Positions 26,092-35,259 are shown, counted from the stretch's first letter. The stretch is 64,000 nucleotides of DNA from Lewinellaceae bacterium (GCA_020636315.1 JACJYA010000004.1:376936-440935); one strand, 5' to 3'. The notes: generated by a model from the letters alone, not told the origin. A program made the numbers and translations.

Positions 26092-28074
26092 TCACCCCAG
26101 AAGCCTTTCCAATTCCTTCTCCCAGAAGGCCGCCTTTTTCTCCACCTCCTCATTCTCCGCCCGAAGGCGCCGGACGAACGCATTGCTCTCATAACCTCCT
26201 CGTACTGCAGAGAAATCTGCAGTCATCACTTCCTCCCCGCCATCCGCTCCAAACCCGATCCGGCTGTTCTGATCGAACTCCTTCTCCGCATCCTTCAGGG
26301 TCATGTTGTTCAGCTTGACGCTACTGGCCCGCCATTCCCGGATCAGGCCGGCGAGCTGCTCCTTCGTGGCCCGCCCGATAGATATCCCCATCTCTTTTTC
26401 CAGGGTGCCGGCATACCAGGACCAGGCGTACTCCTCGTAGTTTCCATCAATGGCAGCCAGGCGGCTTCTGAGCTGCTCCACGCTTTTCACCTCTCCCCCT
26501 TTAACCGCTTCCAATACTTCCCGGACGGCGGCGGCTGGCGCCAGCAGCCCCGCGAGATCCACCCAATCGCCATCCCCGCCTTCCTTCGGCTGCAGGGCAT
26601 CTCTGAGTTGAGAAAGGCTGTCGGGCGGACGGCTTTCCAGGCGCCTGGCCAGTTGCTCCCCGTAGTACTTCTTCAGGGCCAGCTGGTAGTACTTCCGGCA
26701 GGTTTTCAGCAACAACCTCAGGATGTGTATGCCCTGATATCTGACATATTTTTGCTCTTTTGAAGCCTGTTCATAAAGCGTTTGCAGGATCTCACTTCCC
26801 CGGATTATCTTACCGGCGATATAAGGGGACAGCAGTTCGAAACGAATGAGGTCGAGCCTGTCGGGGTCGTGCCGGCGGTCGCGCGCCGGCCATTTTTCGC
26901 TGTCTCTTCTGGTGCCTACCGTAAACAGGTTCATGGCAGGGGTGAGGATGCTCTTACCGTCTTCAACAGTGAGGTAGGAAAAGGGGAAATCGGCGGTATC
27001 GAAATTGGAGCCGTGCTTGTCCATTACCACTGAAAAAGCACCGATACGGCAGGGCCAGAGCAGGTAAGAGAAGGACCCCGTTTTACAACCTCTTTCAAGC
27101 CGGCCCTGGTGCACCGGCCCCAGTTTGTACATGTGGTTGCTCTGGTTGGTGCCGCTGCCGGCATTGAAGAAGGAAAACAGGCCGGCAATGAGCAGGGACG
27201 ACTTGTGGTGCGTAACCGTGTAGGGCCCGGCAAAAAGGCTTACCGCTTCCCCGTGAAAGGCCTCGCAATTGGCAAAGAACAACGAGTTTTCCGCCGAGAA
27301 CTGTTTCCCGATCCGAACGCCCTGCCCCACAAAACACTTTTCCAGTATCGCTCCGGAATCAACCGTGGAGCCGGATTGGATGACGAATCGCCGGGCAATA
27401 ACTCCCTCACCAACAAGGGCCGGAGCTTCCGCACAACCGGCAACCGTCCCTTCTTCGAGGAGCTGAACACCGCCTATCCTGGCCTTCGGCCCAAAATTCA
27501 CATTCCTGATGGATTGGGCGCCCCGGATGCTGGCGCCGGCGCCGATCACGCCCCTTTCGGACCGCCGGTTTTCGCAATATGCCCGGATCAGGCCCTTCAA
27601 CCTGGCGATCATTTCCGGTTCATGCCGGTAGTTGGCCATCAGGTAGGCAATCTGAGCGGTAAGCTGTTCGAAAATCAGCACTTCCCTGCCGCCCCCTTCG
27701 TTCAGGACTTCCGCCTCCACGCCATTCCCGAAGGCCGTCGGGCCATCCACAAAAATGGAGGATACATTTTCAATGGATACATCTTTTTCAACGGTATATC
27801 CCTCCAGCCGCCCTACCTGGCTGATATAAACCGGGCCGTGTATTTCACAGTTTCTGAGAAAGCAGGAATACAGCCCGGCGGGGCGGGGCGTTTCTCCATC
27901 CGGAGCAACCATCCCATGGAGGCCGCTCAGCTTCACTTCCCCTTCAAACCTCACCCCGTGAATAAGGCCGGGATCGAAAGGAGGGGCAACCCAAACTACC
28001 GGCCAGTCGCGGCAGTAACAACCCTGAGCCTCCAGCAAGGAGATTTCGGTTTCCGTAAGGTTTCGGTAGTCCAT
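26092..28074 (-). CDS. DUF4954 protein with left-handed beta-helix
   Basis: The 660-residue protein is of the DUF4954 family, typical of Bacteroidota. The opening YRNLTETEISLLEAQGC and the segments VRFEGEVKLSGL, CEIHGPVYISQVGRLEGY and GAILEKCFVGQGVRIGK have the hexapeptide spacing of a left-handed beta-helix as in sugar-nucleotide transferases and acyltransferases. The C-terminal third is helical. It starts 9 bases after nagB on the same strand, which suggests a role in amino-sugar metabolism, but the reaction is unknown. Confidence 0.88.
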   Translation of the reverse strand: MDYRNLTETEISLLEAQGCYCRDWPVVWVAPPFDPGLIHGVRFEGEVKLSGLHGMVAPDGETPRPAGLYSCFLRNCEIHGPVYISQVGRLEGYTVEKDVSIENVSSIFVDGPTAFGNGVEAEVLNEGGGREVLIFEQLTAQIAYLMANYRHEPEMIARLKGLIRAYCENRRSERGVIGAGASIRGAQSIRNVNFGPKARIGGVQLLEEGTVAGCAEAPALVGEGVIARRFVIQSGSTVDSGAILEKCFVGQGVRIGKQFSAENSLFFANCEAFHGEAVSLFAGPYTVTHHKSSLLIAGLFSFFNAGSGTNQSNHMYKLGPVHQGRLERGCKTGSFSYLLWPCRIGAFSVVMDKHGSNFDTADFPFSYLTVEDGKSILTPAMNLFTVGTRRDSEKWPARDRRHDPDRLDLIRFELLSPYIAGKIIRGSEILQTLYEQASKEQKYVRYQGIHILRLLLKTCRKYYQLALKKYYGEQLARRLESRPPDSLSQLRDALQPKEGGDGDWVDLAGLLAPAAAVREVLEAVKGGEVKSVEQLRSRLAAIDGNYEEYAWSWYAGTLEKEMGISIGRATKEQLAGLIREWRASSVKLNNMTLKDAEKEFDQNSRIGFGADGGEEVMTADFSAVRGGYESNAFVRRLRAENEEVEKKAAFWEKELERLLG

Positions 28075-28083
28075 AATGCCGGG

Positions 28084-28893
28084 TTAAAGCTCGGGAAGGT
28101 TATCAAGCGCCTGCTGTTCAATGTCCTTGAAGTACTTTACGGTGCCCACCCTGAGTTCCATAGTGGCTTCGTCATCGCAGGCGATAATGCCGTGCCGGTG
28201 CAGTTGCAGCATAGACCCCGTCCACATGTGGTTGACCCCCAATTCGACCATGTGGTGCAGCGCCCTGGCCTTTTTGTAACCGTTGATGATGATCAGCACC
28301 TCCCGGGCCGACATGATGGTTCCCAGTCCAACGGTCAGGGCAGTAGAAGGCACTTTCGAAACATCGTTGTAAAAAAACCGGGCATTGGCGATCCTGGTGT
28401 CCAGGGTCAGGGTTTTGATCCTCGTTTTGGAGGTCATCGAAGACCCCGGCTCGTTAAAGGCCAGGTGGCCGTCCACCCCTATGCCGCCCAGGAAGAGGTC
28501 AATGCCGCCGGCTTTTTCGATCTTTTCTTCGTAAAGCTCACATTCTTTTTCCAGATCGGGGGCATTGCCATCCGGAATGTTGATGTTCTCTTTCGGAATA
28601 TCGATATGGCCAAAGAAGTTTTCCTGCATGAAATAATGATAACTCTCCGGGTGGCCTTCCGGCAGGCCGACGTATTCGTCCATATTGAAGGTAACGACAT
28701 TCCGGAAAGACACTTTTCCTGCCTGATGAAGCCTGATGAGCTCCCGGTACGTTCCGATCGGAGAGGAACCGGTGGGCAACCCCAGCACAAAAGGTTTATC
28801 GGGCGCCGGATTCCTGGCCTTGATCTTGTAGGCGATGTAATGGGCCACCCATTTGCTCAGGGAGTCGTAGTCTTTATGGATCAGTATCCTCAT
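28084..28893 (-). CDS. nagB: Glucosamine-6-phosphate deaminase
   Basis: This cytoplasmic enzyme converts glucosamine-6-phosphate to fructose-6-phosphate and ammonia, the last step of amino-sugar use. At 269 residues it has the usual size of the single-domain form. Known active-site residues are in the same numbering as the E. coli enzyme: Asp72 in FNMDEYVGL, and Asp141, His143 and Glu148 in GIGVDGHLAFNEPGSS. The phosphate-binding loop GLPTGSSP is at 38-45, and the allosteric-site region cannot be judged. It heads a two-gene unit with DUF4954. A GH3 hexosaminidase further along (35738-36874) could supply amino sugars. Confidence 0.97.
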   Translation of the reverse strand: MRILIHKDYDSLSKWVAHYIAYKIKARNPAPDKPFVLGLPTGSSPIGTYRELIRLHQAGKVSFRNVVTFNMDEYVGLPEGHPESYHYFMQENFFGHIDIPKENINIPDGNAPDLEKECELYEEKIEKAGGIDLFLGGIGVDGHLAFNEPGSSMTSKTRIKTLTLDTRIANARFFYNDVSKVPSTALTVGLGTIMSAREVLIIINGYKKARALHHMVELGVNHMWTGSMLQLHRHGIIACDDEATMELRVGTVKYFKDIEQQALDNLPEL

Positions 28894-29086
28894 ATCAGTT
28901 GGATTGGTTAGGAATCTGTTTCCCGCGGTTCGCCGGGATAGTTCAAATAAGTGTGTCCGGGTTACGCTAACCCTCTGGTTTCCAAAGCAACGAGGCCCGT
29001 CCTCGCTACCGCTCTGCCGGGTAAAAACTCAGAAACCAGAAACTTTGAACAGTTCCCTGTTCGCCTTTCGCGGCCTTGTCAAACCG

Positions 29087-31225
29087 CTAACCGCCAATAA
29101 ACACCTTCACATCTGCCACAAAACATCCTTCCCCCTCATCGAGGACGATCAGAGGGTTGATGTCCATTTCCCGGATCTCCGGATGGGCCACCGACATCCG
29201 GCTCAGCCGCAGGAGGGCGTCAACGATGCCGTCCACATCTTTGAGCCGGCGGCCCCTCGCTCCGGCCAGCACCTTGTAAGCCCGGCTCCGCTTTATCATT
29301 TCCAGGGCTTCCTGCCGCCCCAGTGGCGCCACCCGAAAACTGACGTCTCTGAAAACCTCCACAAAAATGCCCCCCAGCCCGAACAGGATCACCGGCCCGA
29401 AGGAGGCGTCCCGCTTCATTCCGATGATGACTTCGGTTCCTTCCGGAATCTGGCGGGTGACATATACGCCCTGTATCCTCGCCTCCGGCAAGTGGGATTG
29501 AACGCTGGAAACAATGTCGCCGTAAGCCAGCCGCGCCTCCTCTCCCGTTTTCACTCCCAGCCTTACTCCTCCCACATCGGATTTGTGCAGAATGTCCTCG
29601 GACTGTATCTTCAGAACAACCGGAAAACCAACCCGCTCCGCCGATTGAGCCGCTTCCTCCGCCGAAGTGGCCAGATGGCCTTTCTGTACCGGAAACCCAT
29701 AAGCCTTCAGCAATTGCACCGCCTGGGACTCCTGCAGGTAGTTTTTGCCCTCTGCCGCCGCCTGCCGAAGGATCGTTTCCGCCTCAGGCCGGCCGGGGAT
29801 AGCCATTTCCACCGGCTGCTCCGGTTTTTGGCGCAGCAGCTGCCCGAAGCGATAAGCTGCCGAAAAAACGCGGCTTATGGACTCCGGAAGGAAATAGTGC
29901 GGGATTTTATTCTCCTGTAGGATACGGATGCCGGAACCTACGCCGGCCTCCCCCATGAAAGAGGCGTAAACCGGCTTTTTGTATTTTTGGGCCGCCTGCA
30001 CCACCTGGTGCGCAATGGCATCGATATCGGTCATGGACTGTGGCGTGAGAATAACGCACACCCCATCCACATTTTCGTCCTGGATGACGGCTTCCATAGC
30101 CGCTTCATAGCGATCGGCAGTGGCGTCCCCGATCACGTCCACCGGGTTGTGGATATTGGCGGTGTTGGGGAGTGCTTTTTTTAGTTTCCGGGCCGTTTCC
30201 TCCGAGAAGGCCGCCAGCTCCAGCCCCTCTCTGACAGCCGCATCGGTCGCCAGAACACCTGGCCCGCCGGCATTGGTAATGATGGCGATCCGGTTCGATA
30301 CAGGGAGGGGCATGTAAGAAAAGGCGATAGCCAAATTGAACAGCTCTTCGACGTTTTCACACCGAATGATGCCCGCCTGTTCAAAGGCGGCATCACACAC
30401 CTCATCGCTGCTGGCCAGGGAGCCGGTATGGGAAGCCGCTGCAGAGGCGCCTTCCCGGGTGCGGCCGGACTTGATGATCAGCACGGGCTTGCCGCTTTGC
30501 CGGATGATATCCCGGGCTGCCTGCATCAGCGCCCGGCCATCGCTGACTTCCTCCAGGTAGAGGAGGATGACTTTGGTTTGCTCATCCCGCATCAGATAGT
30601 ACATGAGGCCGACCTCGGAGATATCGGCTTTGTTCCCAAAACTGACAAACTTGGAAAAGCCGATCCCTTTTGCTTCCGCATAATCCAGGACGGCGGTGCA
30701 TAGCGCGCCACTTTGGGAGAGAAACCCGATATTCCCGGCTGCCGGCATCTGCCGGGCAAAAGAAGCGTTGAGAGATACCTGCGGGTCGGTGTTGATCACC
30801 CCCAGGCAATTGGGGCCGATGAAGGAAATATCATATTTGCGGGCGATCTCCAGCAGTTGCTGTTCCCGCTGCACCCCTTTTTCACCAACTTCCCTGAAAC
30901 CGGCGGAAATGATGACCACCGACTTAATGCCTTTCTGGCCGCACTGCTCCAGCGCCATGTGGGCGACTGTACTGGGAAAGACGATAACGCCCAGGTCAAC
31001 CGCATCCTCAATGTCCGTCACATATTTGTAAGCCTTTATTCCGGCGATGTGCTGTTTGCCCGGGCTGACGGGTAGAATGAGCCCATTGAATTCTCCCTTA
31101 AGGATACCGTAGAGAATATCGAATGGGACGGTCCCTTTTTTCTTATTGGCGCCGATGATGGCAACGGATTGCGGATTAAAGATCTTTTCGAGGTTCTTCT
31201 GGTGCAGTTCGGAGCGGCCGCCCAT
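29087..31225 (-). CDS. ADP-forming acyl-CoA synthetase, fused alpha-beta subunits
   Basis: The 712-residue enzyme interconverts acyl-CoA, ADP and phosphate with acid, ATP and CoA. The CoA-binding Rossmann domain begins at IFNPQSVAIIGANKKKG. A succinyl-CoA-ligase-like domain contains FIGPNCLGVIN, GNIGFLSQSGAL and the phosphohistidine segment SAAASHTGSLAS. The ATP-grasp beta part starts near residue 500 (AVQLLKAYGFPVQKGH), with LKIQSEDILHKSDVGGVRLG and EIREMDINPLIVL. The start was set at 31225, where the acyl carrier gene has just ended 10 bases upstream. The longer open frame would overlap that gene. The pairing with a free acyl carrier protein is unusual. Confidence 0.92.
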   Translation of the reverse strand: MGGRSELHQKNLEKIFNPQSVAIIGANKKKGTVPFDILYGILKGEFNGLILPVSPGKQHIAGIKAYKYVTDIEDAVDLGVIVFPSTVAHMALEQCGQKGIKSVVIISAGFREVGEKGVQREQQLLEIARKYDISFIGPNCLGVINTDPQVSLNASFARQMPAAGNIGFLSQSGALCTAVLDYAEAKGIGFSKFVSFGNKADISEVGLMYYLMRDEQTKVILLYLEEVSDGRALMQAARDIIRQSGKPVLIIKSGRTREGASAAASHTGSLASSDEVCDAAFEQAGIIRCENVEELFNLAIAFSYMPLPVSNRIAIITNAGGPGVLATDAAVREGLELAAFSEETARKLKKALPNTANIHNPVDVIGDATADRYEAAMEAVIQDENVDGVCVILTPQSMTDIDAIAHQVVQAAQKYKKPVYASFMGEAGVGSGIRILQENKIPHYFLPESISRVFSAAYRFGQLLRQKPEQPVEMAIPGRPEAETILRQAAAEGKNYLQESQAVQLLKAYGFPVQKGHLATSAEEAAQSAERVGFPVVLKIQSEDILHKSDVGGVRLGVKTGEEARLAYGDIVSSVQSHLPEARIQGVYVTRQIPEGTEVIIGMKRDASFGPVILFGLGGIFVEVFRDVSFRVAPLGRQEALEMIKRSRAYKVLAGARGRRLKDVDGIVDALLRLSRMSVAHPEIREMDINPLIVLDEGEGCFVADVKVFIGG

Positions 31226-31235
31226 AGGAGAGAGT

Positions 31236-31475
31236 TTAAAGGTATTGTGCAATGAAATCCACGGCATCGCCGACGGTTTGTACTTCCAGGGCCTTGTCCT
31301 CATCCATTTCAATGTCGAATTCCTCCTCGAAACCGGCGACCAGCTGAAGGCTCTGCATAGAGTCGGCGCCAAGGTCGAAAATGAAATTGTCTTCTTCACC
31401 GATCACAGACGCTTCTGTTTCCAGCACCTCGGCAATGACCTTAATTACTCTGGCCTTAATTTCCTTTATTTCCAT
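31236..31475 (-). CDS. Acyl carrier protein
   Basis: A 79-residue acidic helical protein with the phosphopantetheine site FDLGADSMQSLQLV (Ser of the DSM motif about residue 37). Helices match the acyl carrier fold: IKARVIKVIAEVLETE, VAGFEEEFDIEMDEDKA and TVGDAVDFIAQYL. The start at 31475 gives the normal size; the frame runs 17 codons further upstream into mobile-element sequence. It is not next to fatty-acid synthesis genes but lies directly ahead of an ADP-forming acyl-CoA synthetase, which suggests a dedicated acyl-transfer role. Confidence 0.93.
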   Translation of the reverse strand: MEIKEIKARVIKVIAEVLETEASVIGEEDNFIFDLGADSMQSLQLVAGFEEEFDIEMDEDKALEVQTVGDAVDFIAQYL

Positions 31476-31498
31476 AACTGAAGATTTTTCGCCGAAAA

Positions 31499-31519
31499 GA
31501 TTGACCTCCAAACAAACTC
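31499..31519. repeat. Solo end of a MITE-like element
   Basis: The 21 bases ATTGACCTCCAA followed by ACAAACTC match the right end of the element at 36937-37125 (ATTGACCTCCAAACAAGCAC), but with the final CAAACTC of the GAGTTTGTT family. No left end is found. It lies between the acyl carrier gene and the truncated 5' end of the hydrolase pseudogene, so it probably marks the deletion or rearrangement that removed the start of that gene. Confidence 0.45.
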
Positions 31520-31578
31520 TCAGCAATCCGTTTTCCGGGCCGCCCCAAAAGTTCGCTCAAATCCCAGCTCCTCAAAAG

Positions 31579-32391
31579 GATAATTATCATAGGCCAGCAG
31601 TGATAAATATCAATTATCAGTCCTTGGGCAACTCCTGTTACATGCCTTACCACTGGATGACGGACGGGATGAATGAAAAAGGGTTGTTCATTGGCGTAGC
31701 CACCAACGGCAACCCGGATATTTACAACCATAAGGAAGGCTACACTTACTCCGATGTGCCCGCCGTGCAGGTGATTCACATGGTGCGAATTGCTCTGGAA
31801 AAATGCGCCACGGTGGAAGAGGCCGTCAGCCTGTTTCAATCGGTGCGCATCTGGTTCCCGGAAGAGTTCAACCACCTGTTAGTTGCCGACGCTTCCGGCG
31901 ATGCCGCCGTACTCGAATGGGATCCCGACAAACAGGCCCACGTCTTCCGGCAGAATAAACCCTATCTTCTGCTGACCAACACCGCCTACCCAGGAGCCTG
32001 TCGGAGAAGCACTTGATGGCCTGCGAACGGAAAATATTGTTCTGCACTTCGTTGCTCCTCAGTCGCGTAGCACCACTATGCTCCTTCATCGCGCCTCGTT
32101 CAGAATAATATTTGCTCGTTCTCGCCTCACCAACACTTCTCCGACAGGCTCCTGGAAGGGGTGGATTTTGTGGAACAGCACTGCGCCCGGTATCAGAGAG
32201 CCAAACCCATGCTGGAAGCCGGCATAGAGGATACAGAACAATTACTTGATGTCATGAAAGCCATTCGATTCACCTCCGGAGAAACGCGGACGTTGTGGAC
32301 GGCCACGTTCGACTTTTCCGCCAGGGAGATGGATGTGCGGTACCGGCCGGAGGGGTTTGAGGTAGCGCACCGGGAAAGGATGGGGTTTTGA
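31579..32391 (+). pseudogene. C45-type acyltransferase / linear amide hydrolase, truncated and interrupted
   Basis: Two in-frame parts of one gene flank a 158-bp element. The first part contains YHWMTDGMNEKGLFIGVAT, YSDVPAVQVIHMVRIALEKC and HLLVADASGDAAVLEW. The second contains VDFVEQHCARYQRAKPML and RTLWTATFDFSAREMDVRY. This order fits Ntn-type linear amide C-N hydrolases and acyl-CoA:6-aminopenicillanate acyltransferase-like proteins. The N-terminal region with the catalytic Cys is absent. The first part reaches a stop inside the element. Removing 31990-32151 would rejoin TAC and CTG in frame, giving TAYLEGVDF, so insertion followed normal coding sequence. Left boundary is approximate. Confidence 0.75.
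31994..32151. mobile_element. 158-bp MITE-like element, copy B, inverted, inside a gene
   Basis: This is the reverse complement of the 14936-15093 element with the same length and the same 16-base terminal inverted repeats (GAGCCTGTCGGAGAAG). By eye I find no difference between the two, which suggests recent movement. Flanks are CCAG on the left and CTGG on the right, so the expected 4-bp direct duplication is not intact here, unlike copy A. It interrupts the hydrolase gene. Confidence 0.82.
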
Positions 32392-32398
32392 CTCTACT

Positions 32399-34858
32399 TC
32401 ATTCCCCGGCCCCTTTCTTCACCAACTGCAGCCCGCTGATGACATAGGGAATATACACCAGCCCCAGCGGGTTGTACTGCTGCAGGATATCGAGCCGGGC
32501 ATCGCGGATGGCCTTGCCGGCCGGCACCCCTTTAATAAAATAGGAAAGAAAAGTTTCGGCAAAGGAAGTGGCCAGCGGCTCGAAGATGGTGATCTCGGTG
32601 CCGATGACGCCGGCCGCGAGAGCGTTTTCCACAAAGGCGCTGACGAACTCCAGTGCCTGTTCCGGCTCCAGGGCTGTGGTATGGCAGCCGTTGATGAAAA
32701 CCAGGGGAGTGGACTCATCCCACAGGATGTCTTCCATACCGATAAAATCAGAGGTCAGAACGCGGCTTTCGTTATCGCCCACCAGCAGATAGGGCACCGT
32801 ATCACTGACCCCGCCGTGACAATACAAATACACGAGGTGCGGTTGGTGTTCTTTCAGTTCCTGAATGGCCTGATCCCGGTCTTCTGCGTAATACCAGCCT
32901 GCTTTTTTCAAAGTGGATTGGAGGTGTTTTTTATGTTCTTCCCGCATCTTGAAATCGTCACCCGCCCAGGCGGCCATGGCCACTTCGAGTTTGTCCCGGT
33001 AAAAGATCTCGGCAGGAGCAAAAGGCGTATGGCTGATGGAATGCGGAAAGCCCAGGTAATGCCGGAACCCCCAAAAGCCGCTCGGGCATACTACGTACTT
33101 GTCATCCCGGTGCTCACAGCCTTTGGTAAAGCAGGGTGACTTTGCCAGGGGTTTGTTTTCCTTCAGGGTTTTGACGAAGGTGTCGCAGAGGCTGTAGGCT
33201 TCCGAAGAAGGCACGCCCGTATCCAGCTTATGGTCGTAAAGGGCCGCCAGGGGCAGCACGTTCCGGGCGCCTTTCTGGAGGACAAACTGCACGTATCCCG
33301 GAGACAGCATCATCTTCTCCAGCCCGGAGGCGTTCCTGCGCCCGCCGGCCAGGCGGTTGCGGATGTGCTGGTAGAAGCGGGCGCCTCGCTTGGCCAGCCG
33401 GTACAGGTCGGTGGCCAGGCGATCGAGGTCTTTGGCGCCGTCCTGATAGCGGTAGGGCTGGCCATCGTAGAGTTCCTCCGCCCCCCAGGCCGCCTTGCGC
33501 AGGGCCCCGCGGATCTGCTTCAGGGAATCTTCCACCTCCCCTTCGCCGAAGGAAGCGGTATTTTTGAACTGCCCGCTGCCGAAAAACTGGAAGCCATGGG
33601 TATCGTCATCCGATTCGCTCAGCAAGACACTGAGTTTGTGCTCCCGGTATCTGTTGAGCTGTTCGGCGGTAAGGGTAGCCGTAAGGGAATATTCCAGTTC
33701 TGACCTCAGCGCCTTCTCCACCGGCCGGGCAGCCGGCTGAATAACGGCGCTTATCTCCCGGGATTGCACCAGGATGCCCTGGCAGTAGATGTTGCAGGAA
33801 AGGCCGAATTCTCCTGTCAGGCCTTTCGTTTTCAAGGGGAAAAAGAGGCGCTTTTTGGCCAGGCCATCCGGCAATTCCAGTTTGAACGGCTGCATGGGCT
33901 GCCTGGCCACCTCTACCTTGCCGTCTTTCCGGATCTTAAGTTTGCCGACATCCGCCTTGTCATCCAGCTCAAAGCCTTCATCGCGGGAGTAAAGTGCTAC
34001 ATCCAGCCCGGCCTCTTCGGGCAGCTTTTCCACCGGCAGCTCGGAGGGGTGGGTTTCTATGGACCGGGCCATCAGCTCGCCCACTTCCAGCCAGAAGAAA
34101 TAATCGTGGCTGGCAGCCAGGGTTTGATCGGGAGAGAGGGGAGCATCGGCTTCGGAAGCATCAGCAAAACCCGTATTAACGATCCGGGAAGAAGTCGTTT
34201 CCTCGTCCGAAAGGTCCAGCCCTTTGGATGACGTTGTCTCTTCCCTCTGCACCGGAGCCTCCGGATAAATGACGGATGGTTTCCCTCCGCCCTCTTCCAC
34301 CGGAAAGAAGCCGCGCGAGTTTCCCGTTGTTTCTTCTTCCGGTTCGGCCTCGTCCTTTACCGGCGGGCCCTCTTTTTCTTCTGGCTCTGCGCCTTCCCCT
34401 CCTGAGGGGGAGGGGGCGGCCTCTTCCGGCTGTTGCAAACCAATAGCAACGGCTATTTGGAAGATGGCTTCATCCAGGTCCGAAGAAGTGTTTGCAACAG
34501 AGATGTAAACGGGCTCTCCCGGGAAGGGAGAGAACAGTATCTCGGCCTGGCTCCGCTCCATACCCGGAAGGACAACCGCAACCACCTTGTAGTCATTATT
34601 GGGGTTTCTGGATTCATCCAGAGCGATGCGCACATCACGCCTGACGAATTCCGAACGGAGAGCGGCTTTACTGGCAACTACCAGGAAATAATTGGCCCTC
34701 CGGATGTATTTTTCAGCCTCAGCCGCCATAGCACCGATACGGAACAATTCGGCGGTGCTGTCCCAACGAATTCTGCCGAACCGCTCAAGCCTCTTCTGTA
34801 TGGTTTGAACAATTTCACCATCTTCAGGCGAGTACGAAATAAAAATGCGCCCTTTCAT
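32399..34858 (-). CDS. TIR-CHAT caspase-like protease protein
   Basis: The 819-residue protein combines an N-terminal TIR-like domain (residues 1-130: GRIFISYSPEDGEIVQTIQ, NYFLVVASKAALRSEFVRRD), an acidic low-complexity linker (150-250), an uncharacterised middle region (260-620) and a C-terminal CHAT domain of the caspase clan. The CHAT dyad is visible: His681 in LVYLYCHGG and Cys725 in VFINGCHTT. At the position where NAD-cleaving TIR domains carry a Glu, this one has Asp75 (SEFVRRD), so it may signal or bind rather than cleave NAD. Its ATG overlaps the stop of an upstream membrane-protein gene by 4 bases. A role in defence or regulated cell death is inference from domains. Confidence 0.88.
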   Translation of the reverse strand: MKGRIFISYSPEDGEIVQTIQKRLERFGRIRWDSTAELFRIGAMAAEAEKYIRRANYFLVVASKAALRSEFVRRDVRIALDESRNPNNDYKVVAVVLPGMERSQAEILFSPFPGEPVYISVANTSSDLDEAIFQIAVAIGLQQPEEAAPSPSGGEGAEPEEKEGPPVKDEAEPEEETTGNSRGFFPVEEGGGKPSVIYPEAPVQREETTSSKGLDLSDEETTSSRIVNTGFADASEADAPLSPDQTLAASHDYFFWLEVGELMARSIETHPSELPVEKLPEEAGLDVALYSRDEGFELDDKADVGKLKIRKDGKVEVARQPMQPFKLELPDGLAKKRLFFPLKTKGLTGEFGLSCNIYCQGILVQSREISAVIQPAARPVEKALRSELEYSLTATLTAEQLNRYREHKLSVLLSESDDDTHGFQFFGSGQFKNTASFGEGEVEDSLKQIRGALRKAAWGAEELYDGQPYRYQDGAKDLDRLATDLYRLAKRGARFYQHIRNRLAGGRRNASGLEKMMLSPGYVQFVLQKGARNVLPLAALYDHKLDTGVPSSEAYSLCDTFVKTLKENKPLAKSPCFTKGCEHRDDKYVVCPSGFWGFRHYLGFPHSISHTPFAPAEIFYRDKLEVAMAAWAGDDFKMREEHKKHLQSTLKKAGWYYAEDRDQAIQELKEHQPHLVYLYCHGGVSDTVPYLLVGDNESRVLTSDFIGMEDILWDESTPLVFINGCHTTALEPEQALEFVSAFVENALAAGVIGTEITIFEPLATSFAETFLSYFIKGVPAGKAIRDARLDILQQYNPLGLVYIPYVISGLQLVKKGAGE

Positions 34859-35259
34859 TCGTTCACGGTATCGTTTTTCTTACCGCCTTTACCGCCTCCT
34901 CCCATAGCGCCGGTGGTCGCCCGGATGTCGTCGGGAATGTAGAAGGGGTCCTCCGCCTTCTTCCGCCGCCCGTCGAGGAACCAGTCCACGTTGAAATTGT
35001 CCGAAGAGCCGACCAGGAAGATCAGGGTGAGAAAATAGCCGAAGAAGCCGATGAACAGGCCGATGCCGTAGGCGCCGAACAGGTCGGTGCCCTCTTTAAA
35101 AAGGGCCAGAATGGACCCGCCGCCGATAATGCCGATCACGGTGACCAGGTCGCCCAGCTGGACATCGCCCTTGCGGTAGCGGTTGATGTAATAGACGTAC
35201 CAGCCGATGATGATGCCGAACCCGCCCGCTCCCAGAAGCTGAATGGTGCTTGTTTCCAT
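34855..35259 (-). CDS. Small membrane protein coupled to the TIR-CHAT gene
   Basis: A 134-residue protein with three hydrophobic helices (IQLLGAGGFGIIIGWYVYYI, VTVIGIIGGGSILALF, YGIGLFIGFFGYFLTLIFLV) and a cytoplasmic-type tail ending in a Gly/Lys-rich segment (MGGGGKGGKKND). The ATGA overlap with the TIR-CHAT start points to coupled translation and a physical partnership. I do not recognise a family. It may serve as membrane sensor, anchor or target of the protease. Confidence 0.82.
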   Translation of the reverse strand: METSTIQLLGAGGFGIIIGWYVYYINRYRKGDVQLGDLVTVIGIIGGGSILALFKEGTDLFGAYGIGLFIGFFGYFLTLIFLVGSSDNFNVDWFLDGRRKKAEDPFYIPDDIRATTGAMGGGGKGGKKNDTVNE

